Shown here in pieces: positions 1 to 5,067 of a stretch of DNA of 5,136 nucleotides. The stretch is from Candidatus Rokuibacteriota bacterium (GTDB lineage Bacteria; Methylomirabilota; Methylomirabilia; Rokubacteriales; JACOUJ01): NCBI GenBank assembly GCA_016177865.1, contig JACOUJ010000136.1:1-5136 (forward strand). The letters are read 5' to 3'. Numbering within the stretch: position 1 is the stretch's first letter; every line of letters begins with the position of its first letter. The notes beneath the pieces are model-generated. The model was not told the origin of the DNA. It saw only the letters and a list, made by a program, of their open reading frames with translations, and did no database searches. Made by a program: the position numbers and the translations under genes.

Positions 1-548
1 ACGAACGTGACCAGGGACATGAAGGCCGCCAACGGGGTGCGGGTGTCGCGGTGCTCCGCGCGCCAGGCCCGGAGGGTCATGGCCAGGCGGAGCAGGACCA
101 GCCACGTCCCCACCACGACCAGCGTGAGGCCGAGATAGAAGGCCCAATGGGCCCGCATGGGCGGATAGAACGTAAAGAGGACCGTGGCCGCGTTTGCCAC
201 GAGTGGGATGGCAGCCAGGATGAGGCCGACCGTCATTAGCCAAAAAGTCACCCAGCCCAGGAGCGGGCTCGCCAGAGGTCTCGCGAGAGCCCGCGCAGTG
301 ACGAACTGGAGGAACCCGCAGATGAAGAAGGTCGTCCAGACGAGAACGTTCAGGACCCCGTGAAGGCTCAGGCCATGGTAGTAGGACTGGATCACCGGGA
401 AGAGGCGCGGGTAGAGATTGACGCCGGCGTGCTCCAGCGCCTGGAGCAGCCCAGTGACGGCGCCGCCGAACAGGGCGATCAGGGCCACGAGAAGGTACGC
501 GGCCGTCAGTCGATTCTCGGAATCGAGATCAGCGGCCTGACTCGACAA
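1..548 (-). CDS. cbaA: ba3-type cytochrome c oxidase subunit I (partial, N-terminal 182 residues)
   Basis: Catalytic subunit of a B-type haem-copper oxidase, which reduces O2 to water at a haem/CuB centre in the cytoplasmic membrane and pumps protons. The frame runs off the left edge, so only about 182 residues are visible. Four hydrophobic segments lie near residues 15-35, 60-83, 97-118 and 136-155. The motif IQSYYHGLSLHGVLN contains His63, which aligns with the low-spin haem b ligand of Thermus ba3 oxidase. ATVLFTFYPPMRAHWAFYLG near residues 121-140 is also close to the Thermus ba3 protein, as I recall it. The CuB and high-spin haem ligands lie beyond the window. The only plausible start is TTG at 548-546, preceded by purine-rich GGGGGAAGG; it overlaps the end of subunit II by 20 bases, which suggests translational coupling. 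Family assignment is secure. The start codon is an inference. Confidence 0.93.
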   Translation of the reverse strand, partial: MSSQAADLDSENRLTAAYLLVALIALFGGAVTGLLQALEHAGVNLYPRLFPVIQSYYHGLSLHGVLNVLVWTTFFICGFLQFVTARALARPLASPLLGWVTFWLMTVGLILAAIPLVANAATVLFTFYPPMRAHWAFYLGLTLVVVGTWLVLLRLAMTLRAWRAEHRDTRTPLAAFMSLVTF

Positions 549-1023
549 TGACCTTCCCCCACATGGCGTGGTGCGCGATCCCACAGTACTCGTGGCAAAT
601 GAATGGATACTCGCCGGGGCGATCGAAGCGGGCCGTCACCCGCGCCACCTGCCCAGGGATCAGCATGACGTTGACGTTAGCGCCGTGGATGAAGAGGCCG
701 TGGACCACGTCCCGGCTCGTCGCCACGAACGTCACCGTGGAGCCCGCGGGCACACGAATCTCGTTGGGCGTGAACGACCAGATCTGCGCTACCAAGCGCG
801 CCTCGTAACGACCGGGTGAGACCGCGACGACGCCAGGCTTGTCGAAGGGAGCCGTCTCCACGACTTTCGTGGGGTTCACCCGCCCCTCGTTCCCCGGCAG
901 ATGAATGCCGACGCCAAACGCGGTGACGGCGAGGGCCACCAGCATCCCCACCGGAATCGCAATGCTCGGGAGGATCCACGCCAGCTCATAGAGGTAGACC
1001 GTGGTGGGCTGTCTCATGGCCAT
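529..1023 (-). CDS. cbaB: ba3-type cytochrome c oxidase subunit II (CuA protein)
   Basis: Subunit II of a haem-copper oxidase. It takes electrons from cytochrome c at its periplasmic binuclear CuA centre and passes them to subunit I. The protein has 164 residues, close to the roughly 168 of Thermus ba3 subunit II and much shorter than aa3-type subunits. It has one N-terminal membrane helix (about residues 16-40) and then a cupredoxin domain. The CuA ligands are complete: His108, Cys143, Glu145 (backbone carbonyl), Cys147, His151 and Met154, in ICHEYCGIAHHAM. Glu13 in the YELAW motif aligns with Thermus Glu15, the entry of the K proton path in ba3 enzymes. Thermus ba3 has Gln where Glu145 stands here; Glu is usual in aa3 enzymes. 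ATG at 1023 lies 6 bases after the preceding small subunit; a second ATG two codons later is also possible. Confidence 0.95.
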   Translation of the reverse strand: MAMRQPTTVYLYELAWILPSIAIPVGMLVALAVTAFGVGIHLPGNEGRVNPTKVVETAPFDKPGVVAVSPGRYEARLVAQIWSFTPNEIRVPAGSTVTFVATSRDVVHGLFIHGANVNVMLIPGQVARVTARFDRPGEYPFICHEYCGIAHHAMWGKVIVESGR

Positions 1024-1029
1024 GGCCGC

Positions 1030-1137
1030 TCACCCCGTCCAGAGCTTGAGATAGGCATGGGTCCAGATGGCCGCGAGCAGGAGGAGGTAGATGAGTATGA
1101 AAAGTAGCGCACCTTTGGGGTGTTCATGTTCGTCCAT
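1030..1137 (-). CDS. cbaD: Small single-helix oxidase subunit, subunit IIa-like (35 residues)
   Basis: A 35-residue membrane peptide beginning MDEHEHPKGALLFILIYLLL. A short charged N-terminus is followed by one hydrophobic helix (about residues 10-26) and a short tail ending LKLWTG. Thermus ba3 oxidase has a 34-residue subunit IIa (CbaD) with the same build and a similar PKGAL motif ahead of its helix; that subunit packs against subunits I and II. Here the gene sits directly before subunit II with 6 bases between, as expected for a dedicated subunit. Translation is well supported: AGGAGAGGG at 1140-1148 precedes the ATG. It is short enough for automatic gene callers to skip. The assignment rests on size, motif, topology and position, because so short a protein gives little sequence signal. 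Confidence 0.85.
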   Translation of the reverse strand: MDEHEHPKGALLFILIYLLLLAAIWTHAYLKLWTG

Positions 1138-1139
1138 GG

Positions 1140-1148
1140 CCCTCTCCT
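1140..1148 (-). promoter_or_regulatory. Strong ribosome binding site of the small oxidase subunit
   Basis: On the minus strand this reads AGGAGAGGG. The AGGAG core (1144-1148) is 6 bases from the ATG at 1137. It is one of the strongest Shine-Dalgarno sequences in the window and is a main reason to accept the 35-residue gene. Confidence 0.75.
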
Positions 1149-1149
1149 A

Positions 1150-1174
1150 GCAGGTCTCGCGCGGCTCCACCTGC
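1150..1174 (-). repeat. Inverted repeat beside the ribosome binding site of the small oxidase subunit
   Basis: GCAGGT at 1150-1155 is the perfect reverse complement of ACCTGC at 1169-1174, with a 13-base G/C-rich loop. In the transcript the hairpin would end one base before the AGGAG of the small oxidase subunit, so it could affect translation there. No U-run follows it, so it does not look like an intrinsic terminator. A 6-bp stem can arise by chance. Confidence 0.3.
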
Positions 1175-1183
1175 CGGTGCTCT

Positions 1184-1435
1184 TTACTTCCGGAAGCTCA
1201 CCTTCCTCAACACCCGATGGACGACGAACTCCTCGCCGGGCCGGTGGTGATAGGTGAGCACAGCCTCGATCTCCGCGGCCGTCGTCCCCTCGGGCAGCGG
1301 GATCGTGAACGCTTCGCTATGGGTCCGCCGCGGCTGGAGCGCCGGATCGATAGTATTCTTGATCTCCCACGCCCTCACCTTCTGGAAAGCAACCGCGAGA
1401 AGGAACACCGCAAAGACGGGAAGCATCGACGCCAT
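1184..1435 (-). CDS. Small membrane-anchored protein of unknown function in the oxidase cluster
   Basis: I do not recognise a named family. From ATG at 1435 the product has 83 residues. A hydrophobic N-terminal segment (about residues 4-17, MLPVFAVFLLAVAF) acts as a signal anchor or uncleaved signal peptide, and a basic stretch (QKVR) follows. The rest looks extracytoplasmic and beta-rich, with SEAFTIPLPEG and EIEAVLTYHHRPGEEFVVHR, several histidines (39, 63, 64, 73), no cysteine and no haem motif. The C-terminal part loosely recalls the non-haem beta domain that closes some multihaem cytochromes, from memory only. I chose the 1435 start because GAGGAG at 1440-1445 precedes it by 4 bases. An in-frame ATG at 1489 would add 18 mostly polar residues (101 in all) with a weaker GGAAGG upstream. 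It lies between a cytochrome frame and the oxidase genes, so a role in oxidase assembly or electron delivery is possible but unproven. Confidence 0.72.
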   Translation of the reverse strand: MASMLPVFAVFLLAVAFQKVRAWEIKNTIDPALQPRRTHSEAFTIPLPEGTTAAEIEAVLTYHHRPGEEFVVHRVLRKVSFRK

Positions 1436-1515
1436 CACTCTCCTCTTCTTCGTGCGTGGTTCGTCGGAGGATCGCAGGATCCCACTCATCGTCGGGGACC
1501 CTTCCGGTTCCGCCC

Positions 1516-1533
1516 CTGCGATGCTTCTCGCAG
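1516..1533. repeat. Short perfect hairpin between the cytochrome frame and the small membrane protein
   Basis: CTGCGA (1516-1521) and TCGCAG (1528-1533) form a perfect 6-bp stem around a 6-base loop. It begins two bases after the tandem TAG TAA stops of the cytochrome frame. On the minus strand a G-run follows rather than a T-run, so it is not a convincing intrinsic terminator; it might be an RNA-stabilising element or chance. Confidence 0.3.
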
Positions 1534-1537
1534 TTTA

Positions 1538-1783
1538 CTACTTTGGCCTCCTTTTGTCGAAGGCGAGGACGGTCAGGTCCTGTCCCACGTGGCACTGGAC
1601 ACAGAAATGCGTGCGGGTGGGATGGGGAGTGATCGGCGCTCCCTGCTCACCGGTCGTGTGGCACTGCTGGCACAGCCCCTTCCGAGCCTCGACGTCGTGG
1701 GGGACCAAGGCGCGCGGCGCACCGCAGTGGCGATGCGGTTGGAGAGCAGCCCCATCACATCCGCATGGTCCCTGCTTGTCGGC
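1538..1783 (-). pseudogene. Diheme c-type cytochrome frame without start codon or signal peptide (probably broken)
   Basis: This minus-strand frame is open for 81 codons and ends in tandem stops (TAG TAA). It contains two covalent-haem motifs, CQQCH at residues 38-42 and CVQCH at 61-65. The intervening segment TTGEQGAPITPHPTRTHF is typical of small periplasmic multihaem cytochromes. No ATG or GTG occurs in frame; the only ordinary start is TTG at 1708 (56 residues). No signal peptide is encoded, although c-type haem attachment takes place outside the cytoplasm. An ATG at 1755 overlapping the aceK stop (TGATG) is in another frame: one extra base, for instance in the following G-run, would join it to the haem frame, but would still give no signal peptide. 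Residues 19-20 (HC before GAPRALVPHD) may be a degraded third haem site. Likely 5'-truncated or frameshifted; a sequencing indel is an alternative. The cytochrome identity is firm, the broken status less so. Confidence 0.65.
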
Positions 1784-3512
1784 TCACACGCAGCCGGCGA
1801 CTCTGTCGGTACGGAAAGATATCGATCACTTCGCCGGCCCGGTGCCGCGCCTGCATCCTCCGCCAGAAGTCCGGCGTCAGTAGATCCTCGTGCGTCTTCA
1901 AGAAGACCTCGCGCACGCTCCCCTGAAGCCCCATGAAGGTGATGAACTCCTCCGGGAAGAGATCTCCGTCCCCGACGTAAAACCACGGCTCGGCCGCCAT
2001 CGCCTCTTCGAGGGTGCGTGGCTCGGGCATATCCCGGAAATTGCAATCGGTCAGGAGGCACAGCTCATCGTAATCGTAGAACGCGATGCGCCCGTGGCGG
2101 GTCACGCCGAAGTTCTTCAGCAGGAGATCGCCAGGGAAGATATTGCTGGCCGCCAAGTCTTTGATGGCCTGGCCGTACTCAAGGGCGGCGTCATGGGCGG
2201 CGGCCTCGCCCGCGTTGCGCAGGTAGAGGTTCAACGGCGTCATCCGGCGCTGCGTGTACAGGTGCTTGATGACCACCTGGTCGCCCCTCAGCGACACGCT
2301 GTCCGCCGCCGTCTCCCTGAGCTCGGTCAGCAGCGCATCGGAAAATCGGTCACGATCGAAGGCGAGGTGCTCGAACTCCTGGGCGTCCGCCAGGCGGCCG
2401 GCGCGATCGTGGCCGAACACCAGCTGGTATTTTTTCAAGACGTCGTGCCGCGTCGTGCTCTTGGGGTACGGGATCTTGTCGCGGATCACCTTGAAAACGA
2501 CATCGTACGACGGCAGCGTGAACACCAGCATTACCATGCCCGGGTCGCCGGGGGCGATCTCGAACTTGTCCGCGGACCGTCCGAGGTGGCGGAGCAGATC
2601 CCGGTACAGCTCGGTCTTGCCGTGCTTGTTGTACCCCAGCGCGATGTAGAGCTCGGCGATGCGTTTGAGCGGCATGATGGACTTCAAGAATTGAATCGCG
2701 CCGTGCGGCGCACCCACCTCGGCGTGGAAGTATGAATGGGTGAAGCTGAAGACGATGCTCGCCTCGTCTTCGGTGAGGAGTGCGGAGTCCACGACGAGGC
2801 CGCGACCCGTGTTCAGCAAGGCGAGGGCAAGCGGCAGGAGCCGGTCCCCACCTCGGATCCTCCCGATCAGATACGCCCCCTTGTTCCGGTAAAAGACCCG
2901 CTCGAGGACCTCGACGACGTCGATGGGGTGCGCGCCCCATTCCGTTTGAAGGCGGGCGTCGATTCGATCGGCCACCAGCTCGACATCCAGGTCGATGGAT
3001 TCATATGGGATCGGCCCCGCATAGTCAGCCAGGATCTCCTTCACCAGGACCCGGGTCGGCCGGCCGCCGCGGTAGCTCCGGTGGACCGGTTCGTCAGGCG
3101 GGGGCGGGGGCGCATCGAAGTCGGAATCGACGTATTCGATCCTGCGGTCGATTCCGACCGTCGCGAAGATGCGTCGCGTGACGGAGTTGAAGAAGGTCTC
3201 GGCAAGTTCGAAGTCCAGTCGGCGGGCGATCGTCTGCGTGTACGCCGCCTTCATCTCCGCCCAGAGGCTCCGGTCCTCGGCGCGTTCACCGAGGATCCGG
3301 CGCACGTCGGCGACGACCCGCGTGATCACGCGCGGATACAGATCGAGGCGTTCCCGCGCGTCCTGCTGCATGCCACGCCAGTCCAGATCTTCGAACCGGG
3401 ACGGCGCGCGCTCCGTGATCTCCTTGAACCCGTGCTGGTAGCTGTCGAAGGCCTCTCGGATCCCGTCGGCGCCGCGACGGGCCAGCGAAGCGGAGTGATG
3501 ACCGGATGCCAT
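1755..3512 (-). CDS. aceK: Isocitrate dehydrogenase kinase/phosphatase
   Basis: Bifunctional cytoplasmic enzyme that phosphorylates isocitrate dehydrogenase on its active-site serine (inactivating it) and removes the phosphate. It sets the split between the TCA cycle and the glyoxylate shunt. The 585 residues match the family length (E. coli 578). An N-terminal regulatory domain (to about 320) is followed by a protein-kinase-like domain. Visible conserved parts are ALGYNKHGKTE (291-301), MLVFTLPSYDVVFKVIRD with Lys341 (E. coli Lys336, ATP binding), QEFEHLAF, the catalytic segment NIFPGDLLLKNFGVTRHGR with Asp462 (E. coli Asp457), and FYDYDE with Asp480 (E. coli Asp475, metal). All three align with a constant offset of five. 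A proline run sits at 135-139. The ATG at 3512 lies 3 bases after the icd stop with no clear ribosome binding site, so translation is probably coupled to icd. No sign of damage. Confidence 0.97.
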   Translation of the reverse strand: MASGHHSASLARRGADGIREAFDSYQHGFKEITERAPSRFEDLDWRGMQQDARERLDLYPRVITRVVADVRRILGERAEDRSLWAEMKAAYTQTIARRLDFELAETFFNSVTRRIFATVGIDRRIEYVDSDFDAPPPPPDEPVHRSYRGGRPTRVLVKEILADYAGPIPYESIDLDVELVADRIDARLQTEWGAHPIDVVEVLERVFYRNKGAYLIGRIRGGDRLLPLALALLNTGRGLVVDSALLTEDEASIVFSFTHSYFHAEVGAPHGAIQFLKSIMPLKRIAELYIALGYNKHGKTELYRDLLRHLGRSADKFEIAPGDPGMVMLVFTLPSYDVVFKVIRDKIPYPKSTTRHDVLKKYQLVFGHDRAGRLADAQEFEHLAFDRDRFSDALLTELRETAADSVSLRGDQVVIKHLYTQRRMTPLNLYLRNAGEAAAHDAALEYGQAIKDLAASNIFPGDLLLKNFGVTRHGRIAFYDYDELCLLTDCNFRDMPEPRTLEEAMAAEPWFYVGDGDLFPEEFITFMGLQGSVREVFLKTHEDLLTPDFWRRMQARHRAGEVIDIFPYRQSRRLRVSRQAGTMRM

Positions 3513-3515
3513 GGC

Positions 3516-4790
3516 CTACATGTGGGCGATTATCGCGTCCCCGAACTCGGAGCACTTCACCTCTTTGGCCCGGTCCATCAGGCGCGCGAAGTCATAGGTG
3601 ACGGTGCCGGCGCCGATCGCGCCGTCCATCCCCTTGATGATCAGGTCAGCCGCTGCCGTCCAGCCCAGATAGCGCAGCATCATCTCACCCGACAGGATGA
3701 CCGAGCCGGGATTGACCTTGTCCAGATTGGCGTACTTGGGCGCGGTGCCGTGCGTCGCCTCGAACACGGCGTGCCCGGTGACGTAGTTGATGTTGCCCCC
3801 GGGCGCGATGCCGATCCCCCCGATCTGCGCCGCCAGCGCATCCGACAGGTAATCGCCATTCAGGTTCATCGTGGCGATCACGTCGAATTCGTCCGGACGG
3901 GTCAGCACCTGCTGGAGCGTGATGTCGGTGATGGCATCCTTCACGAGAAGCTTGCCCGCCGCCAGCTCGGCCTTCTGCTCTGCATTGGCCGCCGCCTCAC
4001 CCGCCTTTGTCTTGGTCCGCTCCCACTGCTCCCAGGTGTAGACCCGGTCGCCGAACTCGCGCTCCGCCAGCGTGTACCCCCAATTGCGGAAGGCGCCTTC
4101 GGTGAACTTCATGATGTTGCCCTTGTGGACGAGGGTGATGTTCCGGCGTTTGTTGACGATGGCGTAGTTGATCGCCGCGCGGATGAGTCGCTCACTCCCC
4201 TCTTGCGACACCGGCTTGATGCCGATCCCCGACGTCTCGGGGAAGCGGATCTTCGCGTATTCCTTGGGAAAGACCTCCTTGAACAATGCCAGGAACTTCC
4301 GGTTGGGCTCCGACCCCTTCTCGAACTCGATGCCGGTGTAAATGTCCTCGGTGTTCTCACGGAAGATCACCATGTCCACCTTTTCGGGGTGTTTGACCGG
4401 CGAGGGGACGCCTTTAAACCATCGCACGGGCCGGAGGCACACGTAGAGGTCGAGGAGTTGACGCACGGCGACGTTGAGCGAGCGGATACCGCCCCCGATC
4501 GGCGTGGTCAGCGGTCCCTTGATGCCGACGAGGTATTCCCGAAAAGCTCTGACGGTCTCTTCCGGTAGCCAGGTGTTGAACTTCGTGAACGCCGTCTCGC
4601 CCGCGTACACTTCCTTCCACGCAATCCGGCGCGTGCCGCCGTAGGCCTTCGCCACGGCCGCGTCGAACACCCGCACGCTCGCGCGCCAGATGTCCGGGCC
4701 GGTGCCGTCCCCCTCGATGAAGGGAATGATCGGGTTGTCCGGCACGCGCAGCTTGCCGTTATCGATGCTGATCTTCTGAGGCTCGGACAT
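3516..4790 (-). CDS. icd: Isocitrate dehydrogenase, NADP-dependent
   Basis: Oxidatively decarboxylates isocitrate to 2-oxoglutarate in the TCA cycle; cytoplasmic, normally a homodimer. From ATG at 4790 it has 424 residues, near the 416 of E. coli Icd. Substrate residues by alignment are Ser104 (E. coli Ser113, the AceK phosphorylation site, in GGGIRSLN), Arg110, Arg120, Arg144, Tyr151 and Lys223, with metal ligands Asp313 and Asp317 in NLNGDYLSDALA. Lys352-Tyr353 and Tyr399/Arg403 match the E. coli NADP-specificity residues 344-345, 391 and 395, so NADP is the expected cofactor. An Ala/Lys/Glu-rich stretch at about 253-282 replaces a shorter E. coli segment. I chose 4790 because AAAGGAG lies 9 bases upstream and MSEPQKISIDNGKLRVPDN resembles family N-termini. 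The in-frame ATG at 4853 would add 21 residues spanning a hairpin and the ribosome binding site. Confidence 0.97.
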   Translation of the reverse strand: MSEPQKISIDNGKLRVPDNPIIPFIEGDGTGPDIWRASVRVFDAAVAKAYGGTRRIAWKEVYAGETAFTKFNTWLPEETVRAFREYLVGIKGPLTTPIGGGIRSLNVAVRQLLDLYVCLRPVRWFKGVPSPVKHPEKVDMVIFRENTEDIYTGIEFEKGSEPNRKFLALFKEVFPKEYAKIRFPETSGIGIKPVSQEGSERLIRAAINYAIVNKRRNITLVHKGNIMKFTEGAFRNWGYTLAEREFGDRVYTWEQWERTKTKAGEAAANAEQKAELAAGKLLVKDAITDITLQQVLTRPDEFDVIATMNLNGDYLSDALAAQIGGIGIAPGGNINYVTGHAVFEATHGTAPKYANLDKVNPGSVILSGEMMLRYLGWTAAADLIIKGMDGAIGAGTVTYDFARLMDRAKEVKCSEFGDAIIAHM

Positions 4791-4799
4791 GACTGTGAT

Positions 4800-4806
4800 C
4801 TCCTTT
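4800..4806 (-). promoter_or_regulatory. Ribosome binding site that fixes the icd start
   Basis: The minus strand reads AAAGGAG, with its core 9 bases before the ATG at 4790. It supports that start over the upstream in-frame ATG at 4853, which has no comparable site. Confidence 0.75.
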
Positions 4807-4812
4807 CCGCTT

Positions 4813-4831
4813 CCCGGGAGGCTATCCCGGG
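4813..4831 (-). repeat. Perfect GC-rich hairpin in the icd leader
   Basis: CCCGGGA and TCCCGGG flank a 5-base loop, forming a perfect 7-bp stem in the presumed icd 5' untranslated region, 6 bases upstream of AAAGGAG. It could stabilise the transcript or modulate initiation of icd and the coupled aceK. It lacks a U-run, so it is not an obvious terminator. The structure is directly visible; its function is inferred. Confidence 0.45.
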
Positions 4832-4915
4832 CGAGGCATGGACGCGGCTCCAACTGCCATCTTAGCGATTCCTAACCCATGAATCTAGAGGCACTCTTGA
4901 GTCGGCGGACGGCGT

Positions 4916-5035
4916 TCAGGGTCGGGAGCCGGGAAATCTGGAACCCTCCGCCAGCCGGTCGAGGGAGAGGACACCCTCGTAGCGCTCGCCGGCAACAATC
5001 CAAGTCCATACAGGCGAGCGGTGGCTGACCTTCAT
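4916..5035 (-). CDS. Doubtful small ORF (39 codons) upstream of icd
   Basis: An ATG at 5035 opens a 39-residue frame beginning MKVSHRSPVWTWIVAGERYE and ending FPGSRP. A GTG at 5071 in the same frame would make it 51 residues and overlap the preceding stop codon. A very G-rich tract, GGGGGGAGGGGGGG (5037-5050 on the complement), precedes the ATG and could serve as a ribosome binding site or be coincidental. I recognise no family. The frame contains both inverted repeats described for this leader, which argues as much for a structured non-coding region as for a gene. Apart from this frame and the items listed separately, 4791-5136 shows nothing I can identify. Confidence 0.2.
   Translation of the reverse strand: MKVSHRSPVWTWIVAGERYEGVLSLDRLAEGSRFPGSRP
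4960..4979. repeat. First of two adjacent inverted repeats upstream of icd
   Basis: CGAGGG (4960-4965) pairs perfectly with CCCTCG (4974-4979) around an 8-base loop. It sits 3 bases from a second, longer inverted repeat. No T-run follows on either strand, so it does not read as a standard intrinsic terminator. Confidence 0.4.
4983..5020. repeat. Second inverted repeat upstream of icd (8-bp perfect arms)
   Basis: CGCTCGCC (4983-4990) is the perfect reverse complement of GGCGAGCG (5013-5020), separated by 22 A/C-rich bases. An 8-bp perfect arm this close to another hairpin is suggestive of a structured leader RNA or a protein-binding palindrome. It lies about 190-230 bases upstream of the icd start. 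Confidence 0.45.
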
Positions 5036-5067
5036 GCCCCCCCTCCCCCCAATCTCCGGCGCGAGCT

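Noticed and set aside
1516..1533. Intrinsic terminator between the cytochrome frame and the oxidase genes
   Set aside because: The stem is only 6 bp and is followed by a G-run rather than a U-run in the transcript direction.
1573..1755. Alternative minus-strand frame from ATG 1755, coupled to the aceK stop
   Set aside because: Its start context is attractive (TGATG), but the translation is Arg/Ser/Pro-rich without motifs, while the overlapping frame carries two CxxCH sites. At most its first codons belong to a frameshifted cytochrome gene.
1890..4568. Very long open frames on the plus strand (281 and 610 codons, nearly continuous) opposite icd and aceK
   Set aside because: Their codons are the exact reverse complements of the icd/aceK codons. 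Stops there would need TTA, CTA or TCA in the real genes, which are rare in GC-rich DNA. The one break at 2733-2735 is a TCA serine codon of aceK. The translations are low-complexity and match no family, while the minus strand encodes two clear enzymes.
4791..4853. Longer icd with a 21-residue N-terminal extension from ATG 4853
   Set aside because: The extension would be coded across the hairpin and the AAAGGAG site, has no ribosome binding site of its own, and does not resemble family N-termini.
4855..4900. Possible sigma-70 type promoter for icd (TAAGAT-like -10)
   Set aside because: The -10 matches only four of six positions and no good -35 is found at normal spacing. Too weak to list.
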